Source: Bacteroidaceae bacterium (GTDB lineage Bacteria > Bacteroidota > Bacteroidia > Bacteroidales > Bacteroidaceae). From it: a DNA stretch of 64,000 nucleotides. Below the pieces are notes generated by a model. It was not told the origin of the DNA. It did not search any database and saw only the letters and a list, made by a program, of their open reading frames with translations. The stretch spans positions 1 through 64,000 of the forward strand of contig JAFXVN010000035.1 of NCBI GenBank assembly GCA_017524545.1, written 5' to 3'. Position 1 is the stretch's first letter; each line of letters opens with the position of its first letter. Positions 8,713 to 17,825 of the stretch are shown here, in pieces. The translations under genes were made by a program, and so were the position numbers.

Positions 8713-10515
8713 CTCGTACATCTTGTCTATTTGTTCCTTGTAGAGCTGGTTGAGGACGGGGCGTTTGACTTTGAGGGTGTTGGTCAGTTCGCCGCGCTCC
8801 ATGCTGAAGGGTTCGGGCAGGAGGGTGATGCGCTTGACCTGCTCGTAGGAGGCGAGGTCTTGCTGGATGGTGTCGATGCGGTCCATGACGAACTGCACAA
8901 TCTGCGGGTCGGCGCAAAGCTCGGCTCGCGAGCTGTAGGCGATACCGCGCTTCTTTGCCAAGTCTTCGAGCAGGCTGTATTCGGGAATGACGAGAGCCGA
9001 GACGAACTTGTGCTGGTCGGCAATGATGACAATCTGGTCGATGTAACGGTCAACGCAGAACTTCGATTCGAGCATCTGCGGCGCGATGTACTTGCCGTTG
9101 CTCGTTTTGAAAAGATCCTTGATGCGCTCCGTCATAAAGAGTTCGCCGTTCTTCATGTAGCCAGCATCGCCAGTGTGGAACCAGCCTTCCTCGTCTATTG
9201 CCATTGCCGTGATTTCTGCCTTGCGGTAGTAGCCTTTGGTGATGGTGTCGCCCTTGAGCAGGATTTCGTTGTTCTCGCCGAACTTGACCTGCACGCCGTC
9301 GAGCGGCCGTCCGATAGAGCCGAGTGTGATGGGCTTGTTCCAGCGGTCGCAGGAGACGGTGGCAGTGCTCTCGGTGAGGCCGTAGCCCGTAATCATCAGG
9401 ATGCCGGCCGAGCGCACGAATTCCTCGATGACAGGCGGAATAGCGGCTCCTGCGGTGGGGAAGAAGTTGTGGCGCTCCAGTCCCAGCGTTTTGAGCAGAA
9501 TGGAGATGATGGTCTTCTCGTAGAAGAGATAACGCATCTTCAGTGCCAGAGGCGGGATAAGCCCTCGCATCTTGTAGTCCACGTTGTATGCCTTGCCCAC
9601 GCGAAGCGCGTCCTCGAGCATCCGTCGCTGTATAGGACTGGAGGTGTTCATCTTCTCCTGCACACCGCTATAGACCTTTTCCCAAAAGCGAGGCACGGCG
9701 CACATGCAGGTGGGGTGCACCTCGCGGAGGCTCTGCAGGATGTCGGCAGGGCGGCGGTTGACAGCCAGCGTACAGCCTGTCTTGATGCAGAGATAGGACC
9801 ATCCGCGCTCGAAGACATGGGTGAAGGGCAGGAAGTTCATGATGAGGTCTTTGTCCGAGAGAGGCAAAGCTCCGACGTGGCCTCGGAAGGCGGCGTTGTA
9901 CATGCGATGGGTGAGCATCACGCCCTTGCTTATGCCAGTCGTGCCACTGGTGTAGAGGATATTGGCAAGGTCATCCTCCTCCGATTCGGAAGTAAGCTTT
10001 TGTATCTCTTCGCTATGGTCTTTGTCGTCAGAGAGGGCGAGGAACTCGTCGAAGTAAAGGCTCACGTTGTCTTGCGGGTCCTTCTGTACGGAGGGGTCGA
10101 AGATGATGAGCCTCCGCATGGAGTGCTCTATCTTGAGGATGCGGTAGGCGGTGTCGTACTGGTACTGCTCGCCGACGAAGATGTAGCGAATCTTGGCATC
10201 CGACACCATGTACTTGACCTGCGTCTCGCTCGATGTGGCATAGAACGGGATGGTGACAGCCCGGATGCCGTATGCTCCGAAATCCACGTACATGCACTCC
10301 GGCATGTTCTGCGAGAAGACGGCGATGTTCTCCTGCACCCCGACACCCAATTCCAGTAGGGATGCCGAGACGCGGCTCACGGTCTGGGCATAGCTGTCCC
10401 ACGAGATTTCCTTCCATTTCTGCTGTTCGTCATCGCGATAGAGCATAGCGGCTCGCTTGCCGTATTTTTCGGCCTGACTCTGGATAAGGGAGGGTAGGGG
10501 ACTGGGGTTCTGCAT
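8704..10515 (-). CDS. AMP-dependent long-chain fatty acid-CoA ligase
   Basis: 603-residue adenylate-forming enzyme that activates fatty acids with ATP and CoA. The AMP-binding signature YTSGTTGISKGVMLTH is at about 187-202; later motifs are GYGLTESTATVSCD (about 380) and GWFHTGDAGYM (about 440), and a C-terminal DLFKTSNGKYIAPQ with the hinge. No signal peptide. Its last codons and TGA stop come from a dispersed AT-rich repeat, so its native C terminus may have been altered by a few residues. First gene of the minus-strand operon with prfB, the ThuA pair and CYTH. Confidence 0.93.
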   Translation of the reverse strand: MQNPSPLPSLIQSQAEKYGKRAAMLYRDDEQQKWKEISWDSYAQTVSRVSASLLELGVGVQENIAVFSQNMPECMYVDFGAYGIRAVTIPFYATSSETQVKYMVSDAKIRYIFVGEQYQYDTAYRILKIEHSMRRLIIFDPSVQKDPQDNVSLYFDEFLALSDDKDHSEEIQKLTSESEEDDLANILYTSGTTGISKGVMLTHRMYNAAFRGHVGALPLSDKDLIMNFLPFTHVFERGWSYLCIKTGCTLAVNRRPADILQSLREVHPTCMCAVPRFWEKVYSGVQEKMNTSSPIQRRMLEDALRVGKAYNVDYKMRGLIPPLALKMRYLFYEKTIISILLKTLGLERHNFFPTAGAAIPPVIEEFVRSAGILMITGYGLTESTATVSCDRWNKPITLGSIGRPLDGVQVKFGENNEILLKGDTITKGYYRKAEITAMAIDEEGWFHTGDAGYMKNGELFMTERIKDLFKTSNGKYIAPQMLESKFCVDRYIDQIVIIADQHKFVSALVIPEYSLLEDLAKKRGIAYSSRAELCADPQIVQFVMDRIDTIQQDLASYEQVKRITLLPEPFSMERGELTNTLKVKRPVLNQLYKEQIDKMYEES

Positions 10516-10550
10516 GGCTATTTGTGCTTTGTTAGCACAAAGGTACGACT

Positions 10551-10588
10551 TTTAATTCATAATTCATAATTCATAGTTCATAATTTTG
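10551..10588. repeat. AT-rich repeat, TTCATAATTCATAG family
   Basis: Four imperfect copies of (A)ATTCATA, period 8-9, in the gap before the DUF2007-type gene. The same family occurs at 33850, 38850, 39713 and 50140. Confidence 0.75.
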
Positions 10589-10598
10589 TTTTTTTTCG

Positions 10599-10606
10599 TA
10601 ACTTTG
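10599..10606 (+). promoter_or_regulatory. -7 box upstream of DUF2007-type gene
   Basis: TAACTTTG, 26 bp before the ATG at 10633. No good -33 box because the upstream sequence is repeat. Confidence 0.65.
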
Positions 10607-10632
10607 TCGGCGAAACTATTAGCTTTTGAGAT

Positions 10633-11025
10633 ATGGTAGAGATAAAGCACATTACCTGTAACAGTCCTATTGAGGCTGAGGGATTCCGCGCTGTTCTGCG
10701 GGAAGCGGGAATAGAGAATGACCTTTTTGACGAGACGAACAGCAAGGTTGCTCGCGGCATTCTGGATCAGACGACTGACGTTCTTGTGAAAGAGGAAGAC
10801 TACGAAGAGGCAGAGAAGCTCTATCAAATGTATCTGTCCGAACAGCAGAATGTCACGCCTTGGTGTCCGAAGTGCGGAAGCGAGAATGTGATTCTCAGAA
10901 AGAATAAGTGCAGCACCCGTCAACTGCCTCGCATATTGGCAGCTTTGCTCACGTTTATTCCCATTGGTACTTGCTGGACTAAAAAATATGTCTGCAACGA
11001 TTGCGGACACAAGTGGGAATGTTGA
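10633..11025 (+). CDS. DUF2007-type protein with zinc ribbon
   Basis: 130 residues. The N-terminal 65 residues match the DUF2007 fold (putative signal-transducing or chaperone-binding domain): MVEIKHITCNSPIEAEGFRA, DVLVKEEDYEEAEKLY. The C-terminal part has two Cys pairs (WCPKCGS and VCNDCGHKW) separated by a hydrophobic stretch (LPRILAALLTFIPIGTCW), so it is a zinc ribbon with a possible membrane-dipping segment between its knuckles. Function unknown. It is followed 21 bp later by the M20 deacetylase, likely one transcript. Confidence 0.8.
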   Translation: MVEIKHITCNSPIEAEGFRAVLREAGIENDLFDETNSKVARGILDQTTDVLVKEEDYEEAEKLYQMYLSEQQNVTPWCPKCGSENVILRKNKCSTRQLPRILAALLTFIPIGTCWTKKYVCNDCGHKWEC

Positions 11026-11046
11026 AAGCTCAAAACACAAGGCCCA

Positions 11047-12132
11047 ATGTTCAATGAAACAATGACAGAAAAGGCGGTCGATTTGCTTTGCAGGCTAATT
11101 GAAGTGCCGCGAATCAGTAGGGAAGAGAAGGCTGCAGCCGACCTCTTGCAAGACTATATGCAAGGCGAATTGGGGCTCGAGGTGAAGCGGGAAGGCAACA
11201 ACCTTTGGTCTGTTCAGCCGAACTTCGATGCGGAGAAGCAGACCTTGCTCTTGAATGCCCATATCGACACCGTGAAACCCGTTGCTGGATGGCAGCGAGA
11301 CCCCTTCAAGGCGACACGCGAAGGCAGCCGAATCTACGGGCTTGGTGCGAACGACGACGGTGCCAGTCTGGTCTCTTTGCTTCATGTCTTCGCCGCACTC
11401 AAAGAGGAAAAGACACAATACAACCTCGTTTTCTTGGCGAGTGCAGAAGAAGAAGTGAGTGGGAAAGGCGGCATAGAGAGCGTTCTGCCCTCAATCCAAG
11501 AAAAGGTAAATAGTAAATTGTCAAATGGTAAATGGATTGATTTCGCACTCGTTGGCGAGCCGACAGGAATGCAGCCCGCTATTGCCGAGAAAGGCCTGAT
11601 GGTGCTTGATGTAACGGCTCATGGCAAAGCAGGCCATGCAGCCCGCGACGAAGGTGACAATGCCATCTACCGTGCCATCGAGGACATCGAGTGGTTCCGC
11701 AATTATAAGTGGGAGAAAGTCTCGCCCCTGCTTGGTCCGGTCAAAATGACCGTCACTATCGTGAATGCCGGCACCCAGCACAATGTCATTCCTGACACAT
11801 GTACCTTCACCGTCGATGTTCGCTCGAATGAGTGTTACACGAACCGAGAAATCTTCGATGAAATCAGCCGAAACGTCAAGTCGGAAGTCAAAGCCCGCAG
11901 TTTCCGTCTCGGTTCTTCGAGCATCGACGTGGCTCATCCTCTTGTGCAGCGCATCATCGCACTTGGAGGCAAGCCATTCGGCTCGCCCACATTGAGCGAC
12001 CAAGCCCTCATGCCTTTCCCCAGCCTCAAGCTCGGCCCGGGCGAGAGCAAACGCAGTCATTCTTCCGATGAATTCGTGGAAATTGACGAAATCCAACAAG
12101 CAATAGAGACCTACCTTGAACTGCTAAAGTGA
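11047..12132 (+). CDS. argE: M20 family deacetylase (ArgE/DapE type)
   Basis: 361-residue metallopeptidase-fold deacylase, most likely the acetyl- (or succinyl-) ornithine/citrulline deacetylase of the Bacteroidetes arginine pathway. Metal and catalytic motifs: NAHIDTVKP (about 70), GLGANDDGAS, SAEEEVSGKGG with the general-base Glu, GEPTG, and the C-terminal RSHSSDEF His. Between GGIESVLPS and IDFALVGEPTG lies an unusual segment, QEKVNSKLSNGKW, encoded by a dispersed AT-rich repeat (11504-11534); family members normally connect these parts directly. Start taken at 11047; MTEKAV at 11062 is a possible alternative. Confidence 0.88.
   Translation: MFNETMTEKAVDLLCRLIEVPRISREEKAAADLLQDYMQGELGLEVKREGNNLWSVQPNFDAEKQTLLLNAHIDTVKPVAGWQRDPFKATREGSRIYGLGANDDGASLVSLLHVFAALKEEKTQYNLVFLASAEEEVSGKGGIESVLPSIQEKVNSKLSNGKWIDFALVGEPTGMQPAIAEKGLMVLDVTAHGKAGHAARDEGDNAIYRAIEDIEWFRNYKWEKVSPLLGPVKMTVTIVNAGTQHNVIPDTCTFTVDVRSNECYTNREIFDEISRNVKSEVKARSFRLGSSSIDVAHPLVQRIIALGGKPFGSPTLSDQALMPFPSLKLGPGESKRSHSSDEFVEIDEIQQAIETYLELLK
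11504..11534. repeat. AT-rich repeat inserted in frame in argE-like gene
   Basis: Variants of GGTAAAT(A/G)GTAAATTGTCAA with period about 8-9, matching the family at 8637-8676 and 37931-37979. It encodes about ten residues in a surface loop of the deacetylase. Confidence 0.75.
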
Positions 12133-12233
12133 TTCGCCATTTACTCTGTTATTTGTGTGCAAGTTGCACAATTGTCAGAGCATAAATAGAAATAAAACCC
12201 ACCAAACGTCTTTCTTATATAAAAAGAAAGTCG

Positions 12234-12241
12234 TATCTTTG
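12234..12241 (+). promoter_or_regulatory. -7 box of PIN toxin-antitoxin pair
   Basis: TATCTTTG, 26 bp before the antitoxin ATG at 12268. Confidence 0.7.
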
Positions 12242-12267
12242 CACGCAGAAAAACATAAAAAGAGATT

Positions 12268-12426
12268 ATGGAAGCAGGAGTGATTACAATTGAAGCCAAC
12301 AAGAGGCGGATTGCGAGAAGAAATGCGTGGCTGAAAGCCCACAAAGGCATCATCTACGAAGTGACTGACCCTGAACTGAGGTCGCAACTCAGCTATTACA
12401 GAAACAAGGAGAAAAAGCAGGCATGA
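12268..12426 (+). CDS. antitoxin of PIN-type pair (small)
   Basis: 52-residue ORF (MEAGVITIEANKRRIARRNA at the start, KEKKQA at the end) with its own promoter. It is basic and helical in the first half, with ELRSQLSYYR near the C terminus. Its TGA overlaps the ATG of the PIN-domain gene (ATGA at 12423-12426), the standard arrangement of an antitoxin ahead of a PIN toxin. It looks intact, unlike its partner. Confidence 0.75.
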   Translation: MEAGVITIEANKRRIARRNAWLKAHKGIIYEVTDPELRSQLSYYRNKEKKQA

Positions 12427-12755
12427 AACGACTATTGCTTGACACATGCGCCGTTATCGACCTGCTCGTTGCCAGCGGGGATTTGGATAAGAGTGTAAAG
12501 GCAGTCTTCGACGACCCTGATTACACGCTCTGCGCCAGTTTCGAGACGATGCGCGAACTCGTGGTAAGCTTCAACAACAAGAAGCTACTCTCGAAGTACT
12601 GGAAGACAGCCGACGATGTCATCCACACGGTGGAGAACGACCTTGAGATTGAGTTCCTGCCGCTGCGTCCGCAAGTGGGCCACACCTATGCCAACCTGCG
12701 GTTGAACACGGGGCAAGACCACCGCGACCAAGGCTTGGAACTCATCGAGTACTAA
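12423..12755 (+). CDS. PIN-domain toxin, apparently internally deleted
   Basis: 110 residues. The PIN ribonuclease fold starts normally: MKRLLLDTCAVIDLL with catalytic Asp7, then SFETMRELVVSFNNKKLL with the second acidic residue (about 44). At the C-terminal end, NTGQDHRD is followed at once by QGLELIEY. In related proteins a segment of roughly 30 residues (PSDHxIIxxA...ISSDxxF, which includes the last catalytic Asp) stands between these two pieces. The frame is preserved, so this is an in-frame deletion that probably abolishes nuclease activity. The antitoxin remains. Confidence 0.78.
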   Translation: MKRLLLDTCAVIDLLVASGDLDKSVKAVFDDPDYTLCASFETMRELVVSFNNKKLLSKYWKTADDVIHTVENDLEIEFLPLRPQVGHTYANLRLNTGQDHRDQGLELIEY

Positions 12756-12829
12756 GCACGTTCTTATGGTTAACAAGGCACGTTGTTCTGACTTATTCGT
12801 GACTTTGCAGGCAGAAAGGAATAATCATT

Positions 12830-14446
12830 ATGAAGAAACTGACAACTATTCTATTTGTGTGTCTGGCTGTGTTGATGGTGCAGGCACAAGTCAAAAAGCA
12901 TCCGCACGACTACCTCGACCTCGACAAGATGGTGCAAGACCCAGAGCATCCAAAAGGTGAAAAAGGTAAGACTTTCACCAATCCCATCGTTCGTGCTGAC
13001 TTCCCTGACCCCGACGTGATACGTGTTGGCAACACGTATTACATGGTCAGCACCACGATGTACCATTTCCCCGGTGCCACCATACTGAAGTCGAAGGATT
13101 TGGTCAATTGGGAGTACTGCGCCCAACCGTTGAAGCAGCTGCTCGACGATGACCGCTACAATCTTCGTAACGGCCAGAATGCCTACGCCAAGGGAATGTG
13201 GGCATCTTCGATGAAGTGGCACGACGGCAAGTTCTGGCTCCTTATTAACGGCAACGACGACCGCGCCTGGCTCCTGTCGGCAGCGAATCCCGAGGGCGAG
13301 TGGGATGTGCGGCGGCTGTCCCGCAACTACTACGACCCGGGTATGCTATTCGATGGTGATAGGGTATATATAGCCTGCGGCTACAACCACCTAAGCATGT
13401 GTGAATTGGATGCAGACTTCAACTTCATTCGCGAAGAGGAGATCATAGTTCGCGAACGCTCCGGTCTGGAGGGCTGCCACGTCTATAAGATAGGCGACTA
13501 CTACTACATCTACTCCACCTATGGCGGTTTGCCCAGTGGGCAGACAGTCTTCCGCTCGAAGAACGTCTTCGGCCCTTACGAAGAGAAGGTACTTGTGGAG
13601 AAGCGGTACGGCAGGGACATCAACACCATCCATCAGGGTGCCCTGCTGGAGGACGTAGCCGGGCAGTGGTGGACGGTGATGCAGGAAGACCTGGGTGCCT
13701 TTGGTCGCTTCCCCAACCTGTTGCCCGTAACGTGGGAGGACGGCTGGCCTGTCGTGAACGGCGGCAAGAAACCCTACATCTCCTTTGTTGACAAGAATCC
13801 CGGCCCAGCCAGCGCAGGCGGCAAGCGTGTAGAGCCTCTGCCCACCACCGACGACTTTTCGGCAAATGCCCTGGGTATGCAATGGGAGTGGAACCACAAT
13901 CCTGTCGCCTCGGCCTGGAGCCTAACGGAACGTGCCGGCTGGCTGCGGTTGAAGACAGCCAGTATCACTCAGCAACTCCATCAGGCACAAGGTATGCTCA
14001 CCCAACGTATTTTTGCCGACCCCGATAACACAAGCAACGGCACCATCCGCCTGGATGTAAGTAAACTCAAGGAAGGCGACCGTGCGGGCATCTGCATATT
14101 CCAGGATCCTTACGCCATGATTTGTGTTGAGCGCACGGCGAAGGGCTATCAGCTGATTTGGAGGCAGGACATGGTGCGCAATGGCGGCAAGGACTTCGCC
14201 CCAGCCGAAAAGACCCAGAGCATCAAGCCTAAGAAGGGCGTCGTCTATCTCCGTGCGGCTATCAAGTTCAGGGAGGACAAGGCCCGGTTCTACTATTCGC
14301 TCGACAACAAGAAGTGGGAAGCTTTCGGTGGCGAGACACACCAGACGTTCAACCTCTCCGTCTTCGTCGGCTCCCGCTTCGGCATCTTCTGCTATGCCAC
14401 CAAACAGCAAGGCGGCTATGCCGACTTCGACTGGTTTATTCAATGA
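12830..14446 (+). CDS. secreted GH43 glycosidase (xylosidase/arabinofuranosidase type)
   Basis: 538 residues with signal peptide MKKLTTILFVCLAVLMVQAQ. Five-bladed propeller of family GH43: catalytic base Asp about 60 (RADFPDPDVIRVG), pKa modulator Asp about 169 (YYDPGMLFDGD), acid Glu about 214 (SGLEGCHVYK), and the conserved HQGALLEDVAGQWW. A C-terminal beta-sandwich (about 345-538, FSANALGMQWEWNHNP... KFREDKARFYYS) is typical of xylosidase-type members. Acts on plant arabinoxylan-like side chains; the exact substrate cannot be read. A short repeat-like piece (AAGGTGAAAAAGG, about 12954) encodes PKGEKGK before the catalytic domain. Its end overlaps the MFS gene end by 11 bp. Confidence 0.92.
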   Translation: MKKLTTILFVCLAVLMVQAQVKKHPHDYLDLDKMVQDPEHPKGEKGKTFTNPIVRADFPDPDVIRVGNTYYMVSTTMYHFPGATILKSKDLVNWEYCAQPLKQLLDDDRYNLRNGQNAYAKGMWASSMKWHDGKFWLLINGNDDRAWLLSAANPEGEWDVRRLSRNYYDPGMLFDGDRVYIACGYNHLSMCELDADFNFIREEEIIVRERSGLEGCHVYKIGDYYYIYSTYGGLPSGQTVFRSKNVFGPYEEKVLVEKRYGRDINTIHQGALLEDVAGQWWTVMQEDLGAFGRFPNLLPVTWEDGWPVVNGGKKPYISFVDKNPGPASAGGKRVEPLPTTDDFSANALGMQWEWNHNPVASAWSLTERAGWLRLKTASITQQLHQAQGMLTQRIFADPDNTSNGTIRLDVSKLKEGDRAGICIFQDPYAMICVERTAKGYQLIWRQDMVRNGGKDFAPAEKTQSIKPKKGVVYLRAAIKFREDKARFYYSLDNKKWEAFGGETHQTFNLSVFVGSRFGIFCYATKQQGGYADFDWFIQ

Positions 14447-15704
14447 ACGACGGGTCTATCTTGGAGAACTCCTGTTGTGGTTCCTCGTAGTCGATGGCTT
14501 CTTTGTTCTTGGGGATTGAGAAGGTGAGGAGCAATGCGATGAGGTACAGCGCGGCCAGTACAATGTAGAGATACTCGTAGGGCATCTCCCATTGGTTGAT
14601 GATGAGGTTGGAGAGCTGGTTGCCGCTCAGTCCTGCCCATGCCCAGGCGCTGAGGGCGAGACCGTGGATGGTGCTGATCTTCTCCATGCCGAACTTGCTC
14701 TGAAGGAGAGTAGGCAAGGTGGAGAAGCCGCCGCCGTAGCCTGCGTTGATGACGCAAAGCATCAGGACCACAACAAAAGTTGAAAGGTTGAAAAGTTGAA
14801 AAGTTAAAACGGCAAAGCCCAGAAGCATGACAAGCACAGACGAGGCGAGCAGAATTTTGTAGATGGTCTGCTTGTTCTCCGTGTAGTCGGAGACGGTGGA
14901 ATAGCCGAAGCGTCCTGCCGTGTTAAAGAAGGCCGTCAGCGAGGACAGGAGTCCAATCATGACGGCTGCTATGCCGACGGTCACGGCAATGTTCTTCTCG
15001 AAGGCGATGAGGGCAAGGCCGCACGTGATGTTAATGTAGAACACGAACCAAATCTTCATGAAGGTGCCGTTCTTGAGCACCTGCCAATAGTCCTTGAGCT
15101 TCCACTTCACCTTCGGTTCCACCCAGTCCAGCGGCTTCTTGATGAGCCAGGCGGCCGTCAGCATGGAGAAGATGCTGATGACCGACATGCTGACCAGCGT
15201 CGTGCAGACATCATATTTGGCGCAGCACCATTCAATATAAGGCGAGAACAGAACTTTCGACAGGCCAAAGCCGCTGATGGCAATGCCGGTTGCCAGTCCT
15301 TTGTGCTCCTTGAACCACAGCATCAGGGTTTTGACTGGCGACAGGTAGCCGATGCCGAGGCCGATGCCCATCAGGCAGCCGTAGCTGAGCATGATGCCCA
15401 GAACCGACTTCGAGTAGATGGAGAGGACCGTCAGTAGGAGGCCAGTGCTGAAGCAGAGGCAGGAGACCACCGAAGCCGCCGTCACGTTCTTCTCCACGAA
15501 GCGGCCACCGAAAGCTGCCGACATGCCGAGGAAGAAGATGGCCAGCGAGAAGGCAAACTCAATCTCTTTGACCGAGCAGCCCACTTCGGTTGCAATGTCC
15601 CCCTTGAGGAGCGACCAGCAATAAACACTGCCAATGCAGGCGTGAATCAGCAGCGCAGGCACAGCTGCCCGCATCCATTTGTTGTTCAAGTACGAGTGTT
15701 TCAT
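14436..15704 (-). CDS. MFS transporter, oxalate/formate-antiporter type
   Basis: 422 residues from the ATG at 15704. Twelve hydrophobic segments expected; the N-terminal half carries HACIGSVYCWSLLKGDI and GIGLGIGYLSPVKTLMLWF typical of OxlT-like MFS proteins, followed by FKEHKGLATGIAISGFG and a C-terminal GRFGYSTVSDY. Substrate unknown; neighbours suggest a sugar acid or other anion released from glycans. One transmembrane helix (AVLTFQLFNLSTFVVVL) is encoded by a dispersed AT-rich repeat at 14775-14810. The ATG shares its A with the TAA of the upstream gene (TAATG), so translation is coupled. Confidence 0.88.
   Translation of the reverse strand: MKHSYLNNKWMRAAVPALLIHACIGSVYCWSLLKGDIATEVGCSVKEIEFAFSLAIFFLGMSAAFGGRFVEKNVTAASVVSCLCFSTGLLLTVLSIYSKSVLGIMLSYGCLMGIGLGIGYLSPVKTLMLWFKEHKGLATGIAISGFGLSKVLFSPYIEWCCAKYDVCTTLVSMSVISIFSMLTAAWLIKKPLDWVEPKVKWKLKDYWQVLKNGTFMKIWFVFYINITCGLALIAFEKNIAVTVGIAAVMIGLLSSLTAFFNTAGRFGYSTVSDYTENKQTIYKILLASSVLVMLLGFAVLTFQLFNLSTFVVVLMLCVINAGYGGGFSTLPTLLQSKFGMEKISTIHGLALSAWAWAGLSGNQLSNLIINQWEMPYEYLYIVLAALYLIALLLTFSIPKNKEAIDYEEPQQEFSKIDPSFIE
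14775..14810. repeat. AT-rich repeat inside MFS gene
   Basis: Four variants of AAAGTTGAAA/AGGTTGAAA with period about 9. Read on the minus strand it encodes TFQLFNLSTF within a membrane helix. The same family is inside rnhB at 53423-53463. Confidence 0.75.
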
Positions 15705-16228
15705 TATCTTGTGTTTAGAATTGTCTTTTTCCTGTTGCGTACAATAATCTGTCCGTTCCGGGGCGTGATGATTTTGCGGCCTTGCAGGTCGAAGCACTCA
15801 TCATCGCTTTCTGCCTGCCATCGTCCATTTCCCAGTTCCTTGATGCCGTCTTGGTCGTCGGGAAGGAACACGGCGGTATAGTGCCGGGCAGTAGTGGGGT
15901 AGAGGTCGTTGCCGCTGACGATGCCGTCCTCTTCCTGAGCACTGTCTGTGGTTGCCCAAAGGCGAATCTCTGCGAGCCGGGAATCGGAAGTCACCATTTG
16001 TCCGTTTTCATCGGCAAAACCCGCGAAGTGATAACCCTCGTCGGCTTTCACCCAAGCATAGCACGAGGAGCGTCCCTCGGTGCCGGCAATCACCCACTTT
16101 GTCTCGATGCGGTCGCCGAAGTCGGCATCCGAGACGGGCAGCCGCCAGTCGCCCGTCGCATAGACACGGCCTCCTGTGGTGGCGGTGATGATGACATAGT
16201 ACCAGTAGAAAAGGACATTGAGTATCAT
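15704..16228 (-). CDS. secreted-protein fragment with InlB-repeat-like domain and sorting tail
   Basis: 174 residues. The central part looks like a divergent bacterial InlB-B type repeat: ITATTGGRVYATGDW, WVKADEGYHFAGFADENGQ, ARHYTAVFLPD. The C terminus, CFDLQGRKIITPRNGQIIV, is a sorting-type tail. The N terminus (MILNVLFYWYYVII) is a poor signal peptide, and the ATG is only 10 bp after the lipase stop. It is therefore either the detached 3' part of a once longer secreted protein or a small protein translated by coupling. It also couples into the MFS gene (TAATG). Confidence 0.6.
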   Translation of the reverse strand: MILNVLFYWYYVIITATTGGRVYATGDWRLPVSDADFGDRIETKWVIAGTEGRSSCYAWVKADEGYHFAGFADENGQMVTSDSRLAEIRLWATTDSAQEEDGIVSGNDLYPTTARHYTAVFLPDDQDGIKELGNGRWQAESDDECFDLQGRKIITPRNGQIIVRNRKKTILNTR

Positions 16229-16238
16229 AGTGGTATAG

Positions 16239-17825
16239 TTATTCTTTGTATCCTCCGAAAATCATCTTTGCAAAAAACTCTACGCAGGACACCACGTGCT
16301 GGATGCCGAGGCTGGTCTGGCGTATCTCGAACTGGCCCTGACACTTGTCCTGAAGCCCTTTGGCAGCAGAGACTAGGTTGAGGTGCGGCACGACATCGTC
16401 GCTGGGGTGGTAGTAGAGGATGACGTCGGCCTTGGGCGACCAGTCGCGCGTGAGGTCGCATTGCCCGAAGGCTTTCAGCAGCTTTTGTGCGAGGTCGGAG
16501 TTGAGGTCTTGGGCTTCGGGCGAGAGGATGCCATGCATGTTGCCGCCGCAGGACGTCTTGATGGCTGCGGCAATTCCCTCGCTCTCATACTCGTGCGAGC
16601 TAATCATGTCCATGATGCCTGCCTCGAGGAAAGCGTCCGAGAAGAACGCCTCTGCCTTTGTGTCGCCGAAGATGTCGGGGAAGCCCGCTACCATGCCGAC
16701 GATGAGCAGGGGCACGACCGACGGCACAGAAACATCGTCCTGCACGAAGTAGTGCGAGAGGGTGGCAAGCGGGTTGTAGGCTCCGGCACAAGCGCAGGTG
16801 CGCACCCAGTTGATGGTGTTGCGCTGCTCTTCGGTCAGGCGGGGCGAGGTCTCCACATATTTCTGGCAAGCCAGGATGATGGAGCCTCCCTGCGAACTGC
16901 CGATGCCGTAGGTGGGCATGGCCAAAGTCTGGCAGTCCGTCTGGTGCAGGTCGCGCATCAGGTCGTGAGCCGCCAACAGCATGTCAATGCATTCCTCGGC
17001 CATGATGTCGGCTGCCAGATAGGGGTGGTCCCATTCCTCCGTAATGCCGTAACCCAGATAGTCGGGCTCCACCATTACGGGTTTGTTCGACGAGAACTTG
17101 GAGGAGTAGCCGTCAATGGGGTCACTCGACGTGGGCCATTGCGAGCGTTTGCACATCGTATAATGGGCGGAGAAGAGGAAGTGGTCGGCCACCGAAGCAC
17201 CGCCCTCACTGTCGGTCGGCACCGCCATCCATCCCGACATCCAGAGCTCGTCGCCTTTTGGGGAGCGCGAGCGGTAGGCGATGCAGTAGCGCGAGTCGCC
17301 CGAAGAGCGGTTCATCGACATGAGGCGGTAGCTGTAGTCCTTCGGATGCGAAGTCGGCACAAACTCCCAGTCGCTGAAGGCCGATGCGTCGCGGACAGGT
17401 GCAAGATGTCCGTTCCCTTCCTCATCCACCTCCACGCCGAGGTAGCGGTCGCTGGCGAGGAATCGGTAGTGGAACGTGAAGGCACCGGGTGTCGTCTCGC
17501 TTGGCTTCATGTCCGTTGTGTTCGCTTCGGTCGAGAAGTTGACGTTCCACGAGAAGCTGCTGTAGTCCAGTTGCAGGATTGTCTCGTCCGAGTGGATGTA
17601 GCAGGACATCTCCGGCGAGGAGGTGAAGACGGTGTCGTTCGTCATCACCCGCCAGTTCGCTGCCTCGCCCTCGTCGGCGGTCAAGGTGCCGTCCTTCATC
17701 AGGTACGTCCCTGTCCCCACATTGCGCAGGACGTATTGCGCCCCTGGCAGCACGGCAATCTCATCGTTGGCCTTGCTCCCGCAGACCAGCAGGAGCACGG
17801 CAAGTATCGTCAGTTGTCTTTTCAT
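16239..17825 (-). CDS. secreted alpha/beta hydrolase (secretory-lipase/peptidase like)
   Basis: 528 residues with signal peptide (MKRQLTILAVLLLVCGSKA). Residues about 25-170 look like a beta-trefoil or lectin-type domain (GAQYVLRNVGTGTYLMKDG, NFSTEANTT). The rest is an alpha/beta hydrolase: PDYLGYGITEEWDHPY, nucleophile elbow GIGSSQGGSI at about 310, acid in YYHPSDDVVPHLN, and His in GIQHVV. Members of this group act as lipases, esterases or peptidases; substrate unknown. The ATG follows directly on the stop of the upstream metallophosphoesterase gene (TAAATG), indicating one operon. Confidence 0.85.
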   Translation of the reverse strand: MKRQLTILAVLLLVCGSKANDEIAVLPGAQYVLRNVGTGTYLMKDGTLTADEGEAANWRVMTNDTVFTSSPEMSCYIHSDETILQLDYSSFSWNVNFSTEANTTDMKPSETTPGAFTFHYRFLASDRYLGVEVDEEGNGHLAPVRDASAFSDWEFVPTSHPKDYSYRLMSMNRSSGDSRYCIAYRSRSPKGDELWMSGWMAVPTDSEGGASVADHFLFSAHYTMCKRSQWPTSSDPIDGYSSKFSSNKPVMVEPDYLGYGITEEWDHPYLAADIMAEECIDMLLAAHDLMRDLHQTDCQTLAMPTYGIGSSQGGSIILACQKYVETSPRLTEEQRNTINWVRTCACAGAYNPLATLSHYFVQDDVSVPSVVPLLIVGMVAGFPDIFGDTKAEAFFSDAFLEAGIMDMISSHEYESEGIAAAIKTSCGGNMHGILSPEAQDLNSDLAQKLLKAFGQCDLTRDWSPKADVILYYHPSDDVVPHLNLVSAAKGLQDKCQGQFEIRQTSLGIQHVVSCVEFFAKMIFGGYKE

